From: Bacteroidales bacterium UBA3824
GTDB taxonomy: Bacteria; Bacteroidota; Bacteroidia; Bacteroidales; UBA3824
DNA length: 64,000 nt
Direction: 5' to 3'
NCBI GenBank assembly: GCA_002393195.1
Contig: DGIK01000073.1
Coordinates: forward strand, 1,067-65,066
Position numbers and translations under genes: made by a program. Below, piece after piece: positions 42,826 to 51,815 of the stretch (the first letter of the stretch is position 1; the number at the start of each line of letters is the position of its first letter). The notes under the pieces were generated by a model. That model had not been told where the DNA came from and did not search any database. It saw only the letters and a program-made list of their open reading frames with translations.

Positions 42826-43277
42826 ATTCCTAATTGTAATTTTAGTTTGTATTTAATACTATTGCTGATATATTGGATCTTTTTTTCACTTTCGTCTTGC
42901 AATTCATTAAATATTTTTTCAGATACTTTTGTGCCATATTTTTTCATTTCTTCACGATAATTATAGAGATTTTTTGCATCTCGTCCAGCACTGAACAGAC
43001 CAATTCCTGCGGCAATTGGCTGTCCGCCAGGTATCACGCCACTTATGAGTTCGGCTGCAGTTAAGCCCCATCCAAGCCAATCCGTAGAATTTTGTTTGTC
43101 GGATATTAAGTATAATTCGGGATAGGTGTTATTGGGATGAGGATACCTCTCCGTCGCAGTTTGCACTATGTCAGTAATGTCGATTTCGTATCGTACATAA
43201 TAGGACATGTTGTATTTGTCCGCTAATTTGCGTCTTGTGATTATTTCATCATCCGTAAATTGCTTGTACAACGACAT
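42822..43277 (-). CDS. Unknown protein with a glycine-rich hydrophobic centre
   Basis: The 151-residue protein has no signal peptide. A central hydrophobic glycine-rich stretch (LTAAELISGVIPGGQPIAAG) is flanked by charged regions. Such a centre is reminiscent of membrane-active peptides or pore-forming toxins, but there is no homology I can name. It lies between a repeat lipoprotein and a secreted protein in the same operon. Confidence 0.55.
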   Translation of the reverse strand: MSLYKQFTDDEIITRRKLADKYNMSYYVRYEIDITDIVQTATERYPHPNNTYPELYLISDKQNSTDWLGWGLTAAELISGVIPGGQPIAAGIGLFSAGRDAKNLYNYREEMKKYGTKVSEKIFNELQDESEKKIQYISNSIKYKLKLQLGI

Positions 43278-43340
43278 AATTTTGGCGTTAATTTTATTAT
43301 TGTATGCTTTTATCCAATTGTTAGCCTTTTGGTTTATTTC

Positions 43341-44240
43341 TCATTTTTCTTCAGGCAGGTCTTCCTCAAAAATATTGTCAACCAATGTAGAGGAAACAAG
43401 TTCGCCGATGTATTGTGCAACGTCATTTGAAATGATTATTTCTAATGCTGTAAGTAAACTATCACAATTTTGATAATAAATTGTAGCATACAATTTGCGT
43501 TGTTGTTCTTCTTTTTCTTCTATCCGTTTTTGTATAACGTTGAAAATGTGGTAATCGTAATTAAAAAGAGTTGCAGCATCTTCGAGGTCGTCAATGCTAC
43601 CATCCAGCGAAGACATACTTTCGCTAATGGCGTTTCCAAGGAAATCATACCTGTTTTCTTTGTAAAACTCAGCCAATTGAGGCAAATCCATGTTGCAAAC
43701 CATTTCAAGTATGCTTGCCTGTTTTAACGCAATATGTTTTTGTAGTTTGCTCTGTATTTGCTCGTCATAGTAAAAGAGAGATTCTGCAGTCTTTAACTCT
43801 TCAAGACTGTATTCCTCCGATGATATTTGTTCTATAATGTAATCCCTGAGAATGTCGTATCTATTTTCTTTGTAAAACTCAGCTGTTTGAGGTAAATCCA
43901 TATTGTTTGCCTCTTTGATTATCTGTTCTGTTATTCGTTTTTGAATGACATTATAGATTTGTGTATCATAAGAAAAGAGATTTGATGCGTTTTTTAAGTC
44001 GTCAATACTATATTCTTGTGATGATACATTTTGAACAATCGCATCCCTAAGAAAAATGTATTGATTCTCTTTGTAAAATTCAGCCAATTGAGATAAGTTC
44101 ATTTGACTTGCCTCTTTAAGCATCTTTGCAGGGGTTACCTTGTAACTCTGTCCCGATTGTGTCATTGGTACGCGGTGAATATACGAACATGATGCAACCA
44201 ATGCCAACAGAAAAAATAATGTATATAGAATGGTCTTCAT
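43341..44240 (-). CDS. Lipoprotein with three ~60-residue repeats
   Basis: The 299-residue protein has a lipoprotein signal (LLALVASC) and three clear repeats. Each begins M-[ND]-L-x-Q-x-A-E-F-Y-K-E-N-x-Y and contains a SIDDL/SLEEL segment and a Q-K-R/H-I end, spaced about 60 residues apart. The repeats are helical. I start at the ATG at 44240, which overlaps the upstream membrane-protein stop by four bases. Function unknown. Confidence 0.7.
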   Translation of the reverse strand: MKTILYTLFFLLALVASCSYIHRVPMTQSGQSYKVTPAKMLKEASQMNLSQLAEFYKENQYIFLRDAIVQNVSSQEYSIDDLKNASNLFSYDTQIYNVIQKRITEQIIKEANNMDLPQTAEFYKENRYDILRDYIIEQISSEEYSLEELKTAESLFYYDEQIQSKLQKHIALKQASILEMVCNMDLPQLAEFYKENRYDFLGNAISESMSSLDGSIDDLEDAATLFNYDYHIFNVIQKRIEEKEEQQRKLYATIYYQNCDSLLTALEIIISNDVAQYIGELVSSTLVDNIFEEDLPEEK

Positions 44241-44512
44241 TTGATTTCGGCTTTTAAATCGTTCTGTTTGTTTTTCTCCTTCATTGTTTCGCGGACATCT
44301 GTGATGGCAAACCAAATGAGAATCAATACGACAGGAATCCAAAGAATTAGGTATGTGTCCGTATAAAGTGCGGTTCCGCCTACGTCAATGATGTTTTGCG
44401 GATTGATTGGAATTAGCACTGACAAAATGCTAATTGGAATCTGTGCCACAACAATCAGAAACACGTATTTGCTGGCTCTGTGCATTGTTCTTTTTGTTTG
44501 ATTGCTAATCAC
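44237..44512 (-). CDS. Small two-helix membrane protein
   Basis: The 91-residue protein has two membrane helices (VFLIVVAQIPISILSVLIP and YLILWIPVVLILIWFAI) and a charged C-terminus. The start may be at 44512 or nine codons later (44485). It is the first gene of a four-gene operon of unknown function, following a ~320-base structured leader. Confidence 0.6.
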   Translation of the reverse strand: MISNQTKRTMHRASKYVFLIVVAQIPISILSVLIPINPQNIIDVGGTALYTDTYLILWIPVVLILIWFAITDVRETMKEKNKQNDLKAEIK

Positions 44513-44519
44513 GGAGTTT

Positions 44520-44827
44520 CAATTGGCAGTCTTCAAAAACTTGCGGTAGGAATTATAGAAAAGAAAAAGGTGCAGACAATCTATCCACATTCTTGGGGAG
44601 TGTAGGAAAGAACCCCATCTAACAAATAACAGATTAAACCTGCACCTCGGAAGGTGCAAGCATCAGTTTGCATTTGTTAGAGTTCGGCTTTCCGACACTA
44701 TGAGAGTGTGAAAATTGAGATTAGTCGTTGTCTGTTTTCAAAATCCAACAGCTTCCTACACTTTTGTTTTGAATGTGACAATTGCTAATGCCGTATGTTT
44801 TGTGTCATGATGTCGCCATTATGACAC
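44520..44827 (-). ncRNA. Long structured leader RNA of the four-gene operon
   Basis: From the promoter at 44831-44861 the minus-strand RNA begins with a hairpin (44802-44808/44821-44827) whose loop carries ATGGCGAC. A closing stem of 10 bp (44599-44608/44753-44762) then encloses several hairpins: 44619-44627/44672-44680, the tetraloop stem 44641-44647/44652-44658, and 44695-44699/44705-44709. Pairing this dense over 240 bases is strong evidence of a functional RNA. It shares GTGTC and ATGGCGACAT with the reverse transcriptase leader at 22 kb. Confidence 0.65.
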
Positions 44828-44830
44828 GTG

Positions 44831-44861
44831 CAAAGGTAGATAAGATTTTGTAATCTGCAAA
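44831..44861 (-). promoter_or_regulatory. Promoter of the structured leader/four-gene operon
   Basis: TACCTTTG (44831-44838, minus strand) with TTTG (44858-44861) 19 bases upstream. Confidence 0.75.
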
Positions 44862-44921
44862 AAAAATCACAACTTTTTTCCAAAAAAAAACTGCGCAAAA
44901 ATATATTAAGGCTTCTGCCCC

Positions 44922-44965
44922 TCAAAAACCGCCAATGTTGTATGCGAACAGTGTTTCAGGCGGTT
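44922..44965 (-). terminator. Probable terminator of the AAA-ATPase/nuclease-like gene
   Basis: A 7-bp stem (44927-44933 with 44959-44965) with a long loop, followed on the minus strand by five T. Confidence 0.45.
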
Positions 44966-44992
44966 GGAATGGATGTGTATAAAAATGTTAAT

Positions 44993-46567
44993 TCATTGTT
45001 CCCAGTCCTCGATTTGGCAGGTGTGGGTTTGTGTTTTTTCGTCGTAGTTGATGCCCACCAAGAGGAGGTGACCTTTGTATTTACCTAATGGTTCAAAGTA
45101 TTGACGCTCTTTTATTTGCTTGATTGCGCTCTCGGTGGTGTCGTTGCGTTTGAGTTCGATTACCATTGCGGGTTTGTCAGTGATTGCGGGTATGAATACC
45201 ACGTCGGCGAAGCCTTTGCCCGCCGTCATTTCCTTGATGATGGTGTATTCGTTGAGGGCGTGGACGTATGCAAGGTAAATCGCAGATGCAAGGGCGTCCT
45301 CGTTGTTGTAACTGAGGTGAGAGGTAACGTGGATGTGTGTTTCGTCGAGGGCTTTGGCAACCGCATCGGCGTTTTTTGCAATTGTCTGATATAGAAGTTC
45401 TTCCGATGCCTTGATGATTTCGTCGGTCTTGGAATAATCGGGCATAGCGGCGATGGCGTTGTTCCATTCGTTGCGCACTTCAAGGTTGGGAATCCGGCAG
45501 GTGTTGTCTTCGTTGTTGTACGCCAAATAACCAAGATGGATCAGGTATGTAAACACATCGTCCTTGGTGATGAAGTCGGTCATCGTGTTCATGTAACTTG
45601 TAACGTTGACCTTGACCCTCTCGCCTGCAAGCATTTTTATGATGTCTTCCTTTGCGCCCTTGTAGTTGTGTTTGAGTCGGTCGGTGATTACGGCGTATGA
45701 TGATGTTTTGCCCCAATGGTTTTCAAATTTTTTGGTCAACATACATTTAACGACCGATTCGGGGTTGTAAAGTTCATAGCCGTTTTGAGCATAGCCGTCG
45801 TATTGTTGTTTGCATTTGGCAAAGTCGATTTTGTATTTTTTGCACAGCGGACGCACTTCTTTTTCTGTAAATCCCGTGTATTCTGCGAGTTCGTATGCGT
45901 CGAGGATTGTATATTCCGCAAAATTGTTGAGTTTGCTCTGTACGCGGTCTCTTACGACAGGCAGGATTCCTGTGATGTATGCCAATGCGATTGCGGGTTT
46001 CAATGTGTTGCTCTTGAATAGTCCGTTGAGAAACTCAAGGTAGTCAGCGAACAAATGCGTTCCGAATTGGTCGCGCACAAGACAGTCGTATTCGTCGAGA
46101 ATGATTACAAAACGCTCGTTTGTAGCGGCGTAAACCTCCAACATACAATCGGCGAAGGTTTCACAAAGCGAAAAATCAACGGTGGGAAATTCTTTCTTGA
46201 ACTCTCTATTCAATTTTGCGTTCAGTTTGTCGAGCATTTTGTCTTTATCCTTCGCGTTTTGGTACTCGCTTGCAATATCTATTGCAATGAAATTCAGTTT
46301 GTTGAGATACTCCTCGTAATTCTTTGCCTTGGAGATTTTGAGTGCCTTAAATATATCCCTCGAATCGCAGCCCTTGGAATAGTAGGCACATAGCATATTT
46401 GTGGCGATAGTTTTGCCAAAACGCCTTGGTCGTGAGATGCATATATATTTTTTTTTGTTGTCGATAAACTTATTTAATTCGCTGATTAACATTGTTTTAT
46501 CAACATAAATATTAGCGGCTAATATTTCTTTGAAGCCGATGTTGGATGGATTCAAGTAGATGCCCAT
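44993..46567 (-). CDS. AAA-ATPase-like protein with C-terminal PD-(D/E)XK domain
   Basis: The 524-residue protein is the second member of the AAA-ATPase_like/DUF1703 family in the window. It has the opening GFKEILAANIYVDKT, P-loop region SRPRRFGKTIAT, Walker B-like VIILDEYDCLV, and C-terminal nuclease core GKGFADVVF...AMVIELK...QIK. Function unknown. The ATG at 46567 is chosen behind the promoter; the longer frame adds 45 residues of no family content. Confidence 0.85.
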   Translation of the reverse strand: MGIYLNPSNIGFKEILAANIYVDKTMLISELNKFIDNKKKYICISRPRRFGKTIATNMLCAYYSKGCDSRDIFKALKISKAKNYEEYLNKLNFIAIDIASEYQNAKDKDKMLDKLNAKLNREFKKEFPTVDFSLCETFADCMLEVYAATNERFVIILDEYDCLVRDQFGTHLFADYLEFLNGLFKSNTLKPAIALAYITGILPVVRDRVQSKLNNFAEYTILDAYELAEYTGFTEKEVRPLCKKYKIDFAKCKQQYDGYAQNGYELYNPESVVKCMLTKKFENHWGKTSSYAVITDRLKHNYKGAKEDIIKMLAGERVKVNVTSYMNTMTDFITKDDVFTYLIHLGYLAYNNEDNTCRIPNLEVRNEWNNAIAAMPDYSKTDEIIKASEELLYQTIAKNADAVAKALDETHIHVTSHLSYNNEDALASAIYLAYVHALNEYTIIKEMTAGKGFADVVFIPAITDKPAMVIELKRNDTTESAIKQIKERQYFEPLGKYKGHLLLVGINYDEKTQTHTCQIEDWEQ

Positions 46568-46591
46568 AGTTGCGATTCGTTTTGTTTTTCG

Positions 46592-46623
46592 CAAAGGTAT
46601 AGTTATTTTGGGAGATATGCAAA
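46592..46623 (-). promoter_or_regulatory. Promoter of the second AAA-ATPase/nuclease-like gene
   Basis: TACCTTTG (46592-46599, minus strand) with TTTG (46620-46623) 20 bases upstream. Confidence 0.75.
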
Positions 46624-46672
46624 TAATTTCGGCTTTTCGTCTGCCCTGATACTGTGTTTTTCGTTTTTTTGC

Positions 46673-46680
46673 TAATTTTG
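46673..46680 (+). promoter_or_regulatory. -7 box of tcdA
   Basis: TAATTTTG, with the ATG at 46708. No clear -33. Confidence 0.45.
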
Positions 46681-46707
46681 TGCCGTCAAAAAAACAAATC
46701 ATTGAAA

Positions 46708-47508
46708 ATGAAACGAGAGAGCGCGATTTTTAATAGGCAGAGCCTTCTTTTGGGCGAGGATGCGATGGAGCGCATCGGGAGCAAGCGTGTGATAATATTT
46801 GGCGTGGGCGGCGTCGGGAGTTGGTGCGCGGAGAGCCTTGTGCGCAGCGGCATCAGGCGTCTTACCATCGTGGATAGCGACCGTGTGTGCATCACAAATG
46901 TAAACCGTCAGTTGCAGGCTACGACCAAGACCGTCGGTCTTGTGAAGGTGGATGTCTTGAGAGACAGGTTGTTGGAGATTAATCCCGATGCCGAAATCAA
47001 TGCCATGCAGGAAATTTATACTGCCGAGAACGACGCTATGTTTCATCTCGACGATTACGATTATATCATTGATGCAATTGACAGCCTCCAACATAAAGCA
47101 AATCTGATACTTCGCGCCACCGAATGTAATGGCAAATTGTTTTCGGCGATGGGCGCGGCTCTCAAGATGGACCCTACCAAAGTGCAGGTGGCGGAGTTTT
47201 GGAAGGTGCAGGGCTGTCCGTTGGCGAGGGCGGTGCGCAATAGGTTCAAGCGCAACCACACGTTCCCCAAAAAGAAGTTTTTGTGCGTCTATTCGCCCGA
47301 ATTGCTTTGCAACAAGGGCAAGGCTTCTACGTGCGGCACAAGCGCGTGTATGTGTCCAAAAGCAATAATCGCCGCCGGCAACCCAAGCCTTGTCAACCAC
47401 GAATGGTGTTCGTCAAAAGCGCAAATCAACGGCACTGTGGCGCACATAACGGCGATTTTTGGTTTTACGATTTCGGGATTGGTGATTCAGGATATTGTGT
47501 CCTCTTAG
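46708..47508 (+). CDS. tcdA: tRNA threonylcarbamoyladenosine dehydratase
   Basis: The 266-residue protein is an E1-like enzyme of the TcdA (CsdL) family that cyclises t6A37 in tRNA to ct6A. Nucleotide-binding GVGGVGSWCAESLVRSG, the Asp/Arg segment IVDSDRVCITNVNRQ, and the family C-terminus with a CGTSACMCP cysteine cluster are visible. The ATG at 46708 is used because it follows the promoter. It is convergent with a nitroreductase gene and the ends overlap by four bases. Confidence 0.9.
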   Translation: MKRESAIFNRQSLLLGEDAMERIGSKRVIIFGVGGVGSWCAESLVRSGIRRLTIVDSDRVCITNVNRQLQATTKTVGLVKVDVLRDRLLEINPDAEINAMQEIYTAENDAMFHLDDYDYIIDAIDSLQHKANLILRATECNGKLFSAMGAALKMDPTKVQVAEFWKVQGCPLARAVRNRFKRNHTFPKKKFLCVYSPELLCNKGKASTCGTSACMCPKAIIAAGNPSLVNHEWCSSKAQINGTVAHITAIFGFTISGLVIQDIVSS

Positions 47509-48149
47509 AAGAATTTCACAACCTCGTCAAAGGGTCTGTGTCCGGGCTGTTTGGGTTCGCCGGAGCGGTAGCCGAGGGCGATGACAGCCATCACAGTCTC
47601 TTCGGCAGGGATGTTGAACTCCTTGCGGAGGCCGTCGGAATCGCGCATTCCCATTATCAACGTGTCAAAACCCATTGCGCGCGCCTGCATAATGAGGTAA
47701 CAGTTGCTCAGTCCGTTGTCGTATGCGCCCCAGCCGTCGCCGATTTCGTTGGTGGCGTTGCCGTTGAAGAAGCCCGATTTGCCTCTTTCGTAGGTAGATA
47801 CGATGAGTACGGGGGCGTTTTGGATGCGCTCCTTGTTGCCGCCGACGAGGTTTTGCACGGCTTCAAGTTTTTCTTTACTTATAGCCACGTAATACTTTGT
47901 GGGTTGCTGATTTGCCCATAACGGCGCTTCCTGTACGGCGGTAAGGAGCGTGCGCACTTCGGCTTCGGAGATTTTCTTCGAAGCGTCGTAACTGCGGATG
48001 CTGCGCCTGGTCTTCAATACTTCGTCAAATGACGGCGACGCTGACGATTCTGGCGTCGGTGATGGATGTGTGCTGTTGGTATTGCCGCTGTTGCAGCCCG
48101 ACAATGCAAAAAGTGCCATTGCGGCACAAAGGATGATTTTTTTGTACAT
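47505..48149 (-). CDS. Nitroreductase-family lipoprotein
   Basis: The 214-residue protein has a lipoprotein signal (LFALSGC) and a nitroreductase fold: RRSIRSYDASKKISEAEV, APLWANQQPTKYYV, the QARAMGFDTLIMG helix, and the AVIALGYRSGEPK end. These FMN enzymes reduce nitro compounds or quinones with NAD(P)H. An exported lipidated form would need periplasmic electron delivery and is unusual, but common in this phylum. Confidence 0.88.
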   Translation of the reverse strand: MYKKIILCAAMALFALSGCNSGNTNSTHPSPTPESSASPSFDEVLKTRRSIRSYDASKKISEAEVRTLLTAVQEAPLWANQQPTKYYVAISKEKLEAVQNLVGGNKERIQNAPVLIVSTYERGKSGFFNGNATNEIGDGWGAYDNGLSNCYLIMQARAMGFDTLIMGMRDSDGLRKEFNIPAEETVMAVIALGYRSGEPKQPGHRPFDEVVKFF

Positions 48150-48202
48150 AATGTTGAGATTAATGATTTTTGGTTGTTAGATTGCATTGAGGGCGGTATG
48201 GT

Positions 48203-49165
48203 TTAATGCTTGCCATTTCTAAATTTCTCCGCCCTCGCCTCCATGTTGGCTTTCAGGCAGTCGCGGTAAAACCAAATTTCGCGGGAGTGATAGTTGCCTT
48301 CCTTGCCGATGAGGGGCAGGATGTAGTCGTTGGCTGTAACGCCTTCCACGCAGAGAAGGCCTGTTGCGGCATCAATGCGGACTGTCAGGGTGTCTTTGGT
48401 AGTGGTGTTGAAGGTAGTTTCGGTGATGAGGGTTGCCGGTGTGGGGTCTGTAGTCCAAGATACGGGATTGATGCAGACCGCGCTATGTCCAAACATGTCG
48501 AGGGCGCAACTTGGCTCGCGTACCGAATTGTAACATATCGTAACGCCGGTGTCGTCGGCTCCTTGGGTGGGGACGAGGTATTTGGTGGCGTGTACGGTGG
48601 CAGAATCGATTGTCGCGCCGATGACGTAGGCGGCTATCATCCTTGAGTAGGTCTGCGAATCCATCTCTTTTAGGAGTTCGATTGCTATCATCGCGCCTTG
48701 GCTGAATCCGGCGATTATGAACGGTCGCGACGGGTTGATTCGCTTGATGTAATGATTGAAAGCCCGCCTTACATCTTCTGTCGGCAGCGGCATACGAGCG
48801 TCGATGGTGCTGTCGTCAGCGTATGTTTGTAACGAACATTGACGGTAATATGGCGAAAAAAAGTTGAACTTGTCGCCCACAATTGCATCCACGCCTGTCA
48901 TTTCGGCGAGCATCGGGGCGCGGAGGCTGTCGTTGTAAGTATCGGCAAAATGACGTGTGATGCCATTGTCGGTGATGTAGTCGCCGATTTCGGTGGAGAT
49001 TATGTAGAAAATGTCCACGTCGGCTTTCCTGTCGCTGACGTACCACTGCGCGGTGTCTTGGTATTGGGGCTGCGGCGGAATGTCGGCGGGGTGGTCGTCG
49101 TTTTTACCACAACTTGAAATGACAGTTGTCAACGATAATATTGTCAGTAATTTGCGTATCATCAT
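48203..49165 (-). CDS. DUF3089-like alpha/beta-hydrolase lipoprotein
   Basis: The 320-residue protein has a lipoprotein signal (TVISSC) and an alpha/beta-hydrolase core. The nucleophile elbow is GFSQGA in RPFIIAGFSQGAMIAIELL, and FGHSAVC may hold the catalytic His. The segment FNFFSPYYRQCSLQTY is typical of DUF3089. The substrate is unknown, perhaps an ester in the envelope. It follows the ABC-F gene by 17 bases on the same strand. Confidence 0.75.
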   Translation of the reverse strand: MMIRKLLTILSLTTVISSCGKNDDHPADIPPQPQYQDTAQWYVSDRKADVDIFYIISTEIGDYITDNGITRHFADTYNDSLRAPMLAEMTGVDAIVGDKFNFFSPYYRQCSLQTYADDSTIDARMPLPTEDVRRAFNHYIKRINPSRPFIIAGFSQGAMIAIELLKEMDSQTYSRMIAAYVIGATIDSATVHATKYLVPTQGADDTGVTICYNSVREPSCALDMFGHSAVCINPVSWTTDPTPATLITETTFNTTTKDTLTVRIDAATGLLCVEGVTANDYILPLIGKEGNYHSREIWFYRDCLKANMEARAEKFRNGKH

Positions 49166-49182
49166 AAATGTCTGTTTTGAGG

Positions 49183-51165
49183 TTATTTCCCGCCTGCCTC
49201 CTCGTATTGCATCGTGGCGTCTTCCCAATATGCCATTTCTTTTTCGAGTTCGGTTTTCAATGCCTCGTATTGCTCGAATAGGGACATGTCGGTCTGGTTT
49301 TCGGGCAGGGAGAGTTTTTGTTGGATTCCCTGTTGTTGGGCTTCGAGTTCGGCGATGCGGGCTTCCGATTTTTCTACTTGCGATTTGAGTTTGCGGAGGG
49401 CGCGCTCGCGTTCCTTGCGTTGCAGATAGTCTTCCTTGCCGGATGATGGGGTGGGGGAGGGCGATTCGGTTTTAGGTTGGGGTTGCTGAGACGTTTTTGC
49501 GGCAGAGGACGACATTGAAGTAGATGTTGACTTCTGCAACTCAAACTCCTTCATGTTCTGCAATTTGAGTTTTTCGAGGAAGTATGTGATGTCGCCTTTG
49601 TATTGCTTTATCTTTTGGTCGCGAAACTCGTAGATTGTGTCGGCAAGGCCGTGGAGAAAGTCGCGGTCGTGGCTTACCAAAATCAATGTGCCGTCATATT
49701 TCAAGAGGGCTTGCTTGAGGATTTCCTTGCTGCGGATGTCGAGGTGGTTGGTGGGTTCGTCGAGCACGAGGAGCGAATATGGTTCAAACAATAATTTGGC
49801 CATCTCCAATCGCGCACGCTCGCCGCCTGACAGCACTTTTACCTTCTTGTCGATGTCTTCGCCGCCAAAGAGAAACGCGCCGAGTATGTCGCGTACTTTG
49901 GTGCGCATATCGCCCGTTGCAATGTCGTCAAGTGTCTGAAAAACAGTTTTGTTGAGGTCGAGGAGTTCGTCCTGATTTTGGGCGTAATAGCCGATTGATA
50001 CGTTGTAGCCGAGTTTCAATTCCCCTTCGTATGGCAACTGACCGATGATGCAACGCGAGAAGGTGGTTTTGCCCTCGCCGTTGCGTCCTACAAATGCAAC
50101 CTTTTCGCCGCGTTCAAGCTGAAAATCAATATCTTTCAAAATCACTTTGTCGCCGAATGCCTTGGTCATGTGCGTGGCTTTCACTACAATCTGACCGGAG
50201 CGCGGCGCGGGCGGAAATTTGAAGTGTATGCTACTATTGTCCTCCAAATCCACCGACAGTCTTTCCATCTTGTCCAACATTTTGATGCGCGATTGCACTT
50301 GGTTGGATTTGGTAGGCTTGTAACGGAATTTTTCGATGAAATCTTCGGTGTCTTTGATGATTTTTTGCTGGTTTTCGTAGGCTGCAATTTGCTGTTGACG
50401 GCGTTCCTTGCGGAGTTCGAGGTATTTGGTGTAAGGCGCGTTATAATCATAGATTTTTCCAAGCGAAATCTCTATGGTTCTGCGTGTTACGTTGTCGAGG
50501 AAGGTGCGGTCGTGGCTTATCAAGACTACCGCTCCGGGATAGTCTTTCAGGAAATCCTCGAGCCATTGGATAGATTCGATGTCGAGGTGGTTGGTAGGCT
50601 CGTCGAGTAGGAATACGCTCGGCTTGCGGAGTATCACTTTGGCAAGGATGATGCGCATTTTCCAACCGCCCGAGAATTCGGATGTCTGCCTTGTAAAGTC
50701 CGTTTGGCGGAATCCAAGACCTTTCAATACGACTTCGGTCTCCGCTTCACGCTTGGAGCCGCCGAGGAGTTCAAGTCGTTCTGTGGCTTCGGTCATTCGG
50801 TGAATCAACGTCATGTAAGATTCTGATTCGTAGTCGGTTCGCGAGGCTATTTGTGTGGAAAGCTGGTTGATTTCCTCTTCGAGTTTTTTGGCGTCTTCAA
50901 AACACGTCAATGCTTCCTCTATCACGGTGCGCCCTTCTGGGAGTTCCATTTGTTGAGGCAGGTAGCCGAGTGTTACGCCGTTTGGAATAGTTATAGAGCC
51001 GCCGTCCAGTGGCTGGATGCCGACGATTGTTTTCAGAAGCGTAGATTTGCCCGCGCCATTCTTGCCCGTAAGACCGATGCGATCCTTGGGGTTGATTACA
51101 AAACTTATGTCTTGAAACAGGTCGTTGCCTGAAAATGTTACTGTTACGTTGTTTATGGAAATCAT
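49183..51165 (-). CDS. ABC-F family ATPase
   Basis: The 660-residue protein has two ABC ATPase domains and no membrane segments. Walker A is GKNGAGKST and GRNGEGKTT, signatures are SGGWKMR and LSGGERARLEMAKLL, and Walker B is VFLLDEPTNHLD and LLVLDEPTNHLD. The linker between them carries the P-site tRNA interaction region. A long charged coiled coil closes the C-terminus (residues ~540-650), as in Uup/YheS. ABC-F proteins act on the ribosome. It overlaps folK by four bases. Confidence 0.93.
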   Translation of the reverse strand: MISINNVTVTFSGNDLFQDISFVINPKDRIGLTGKNGAGKSTLLKTIVGIQPLDGGSITIPNGVTLGYLPQQMELPEGRTVIEEALTCFEDAKKLEEEINQLSTQIASRTDYESESYMTLIHRMTEATERLELLGGSKREAETEVVLKGLGFRQTDFTRQTSEFSGGWKMRIILAKVILRKPSVFLLDEPTNHLDIESIQWLEDFLKDYPGAVVLISHDRTFLDNVTRRTIEISLGKIYDYNAPYTKYLELRKERRQQQIAAYENQQKIIKDTEDFIEKFRYKPTKSNQVQSRIKMLDKMERLSVDLEDNSSIHFKFPPAPRSGQIVVKATHMTKAFGDKVILKDIDFQLERGEKVAFVGRNGEGKTTFSRCIIGQLPYEGELKLGYNVSIGYYAQNQDELLDLNKTVFQTLDDIATGDMRTKVRDILGAFLFGGEDIDKKVKVLSGGERARLEMAKLLFEPYSLLVLDEPTNHLDIRSKEILKQALLKYDGTLILVSHDRDFLHGLADTIYEFRDQKIKQYKGDITYFLEKLKLQNMKEFELQKSTSTSMSSSAAKTSQQPQPKTESPSPTPSSGKEDYLQRKERERALRKLKSQVEKSEARIAELEAQQQGIQQKLSLPENQTDMSLFEQYEALKTELEKEMAYWEDATMQYEEAGGK

Positions 51166-51692
51166 TGCAAGTAATTTTCAAATTTTGATTTGTTGATTTT
51201 TGAATTATGCATTGTGCATTGTCCCGTATCCTCGCACTCCTCCAACAATTGCCTAATCGTCTTACCAATCCTCGGATGCACAAAATCTGGTGCGATGTCT
51301 GCCGTAGGTTGCAATACGAATCGTCTTAAAGCAATTTTTGGATGAGGTATTGTAAGTTGTGGTGTGTCAAGTATTTTGTTATCATAAAACAAAATGTCTA
51401 TGTCGATTGTTCGCGCCTCGTAACCTTTGCCGCTGCGGACGCGACCGAGGGCAGATTCGATGGCGTTGATTGTTTTCAATAGTTGGAATGGCGTGAGCGA
51501 GGTCTCCACTTTGATTGTTTGGTTGAGATAATCCTCGTCGCTGTATCCCCACGATTGGGTTTCGTAGATTGGGGATTGCATTGTTACTGTCCCAACGGAC
51601 ACGGCAATTTGCTCGACGGCGCGGCGGAGGTTGGCGGCGCGGTCGGGGATGTTGGAGCCGAGGGATAGGTATGTGGTGTGGCTTGTTGGCAT
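51162..51692 (-). CDS. folK: 2-amino-4-hydroxy-6-hydroxymethyldihydropteridine pyrophosphokinase
   Basis: The 176-residue protein is HPPK of folate synthesis, transferring pyrophosphate from ATP to the pterin. Motifs are YLSLGSNIPDR, the WGYSDEDYLNQTIKVET region and the metal-binding EARTIDIDILFYD. The C-terminus carries about 20 extra residues with no family match. It is first in an operon with the ABC-F and DUF3089 genes. Confidence 0.94.
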   Translation of the reverse strand: MPTSHTTYLSLGSNIPDRAANLRRAVEQIAVSVGTVTMQSPIYETQSWGYSDEDYLNQTIKVETSLTPFQLLKTINAIESALGRVRSGKGYEARTIDIDILFYDNKILDTPQLTIPHPKIALRRFVLQPTADIAPDFVHPRIGKTIRQLLEECEDTGQCTMHNSKINKSKFENYLQ

Positions 51693-51708
51693 TTTTGCAA
51701 AATTTGCG

Positions 51709-51740
51709 CAAAGATACTCATTTGTAACGGAATATGCAAA
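51709..51740 (-). promoter_or_regulatory. Promoter of the folK operon
   Basis: TATCTTTG (51709-51716, minus strand) with TTTG (51737-51740) 20 bases upstream. Confidence 0.78.
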
Positions 51741-51741
51741 T

Positions 51742-51786
51742 AAAAAAACTGCGCCGCAGATTCTGTGTGTCTGTGGCGCAGTTTTG
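51742..51786 (-). terminator. Terminator after the acidic lipoprotein gene
   Basis: A 9-bp stem (51747-51755 with 51775-51783) is followed on the minus strand by seven T. It directly abuts the folK promoter. Confidence 0.75.
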
Positions 51787-51815
51787 ATATTGTAATGTTG
51801 GCTAACTTGGGTGTG

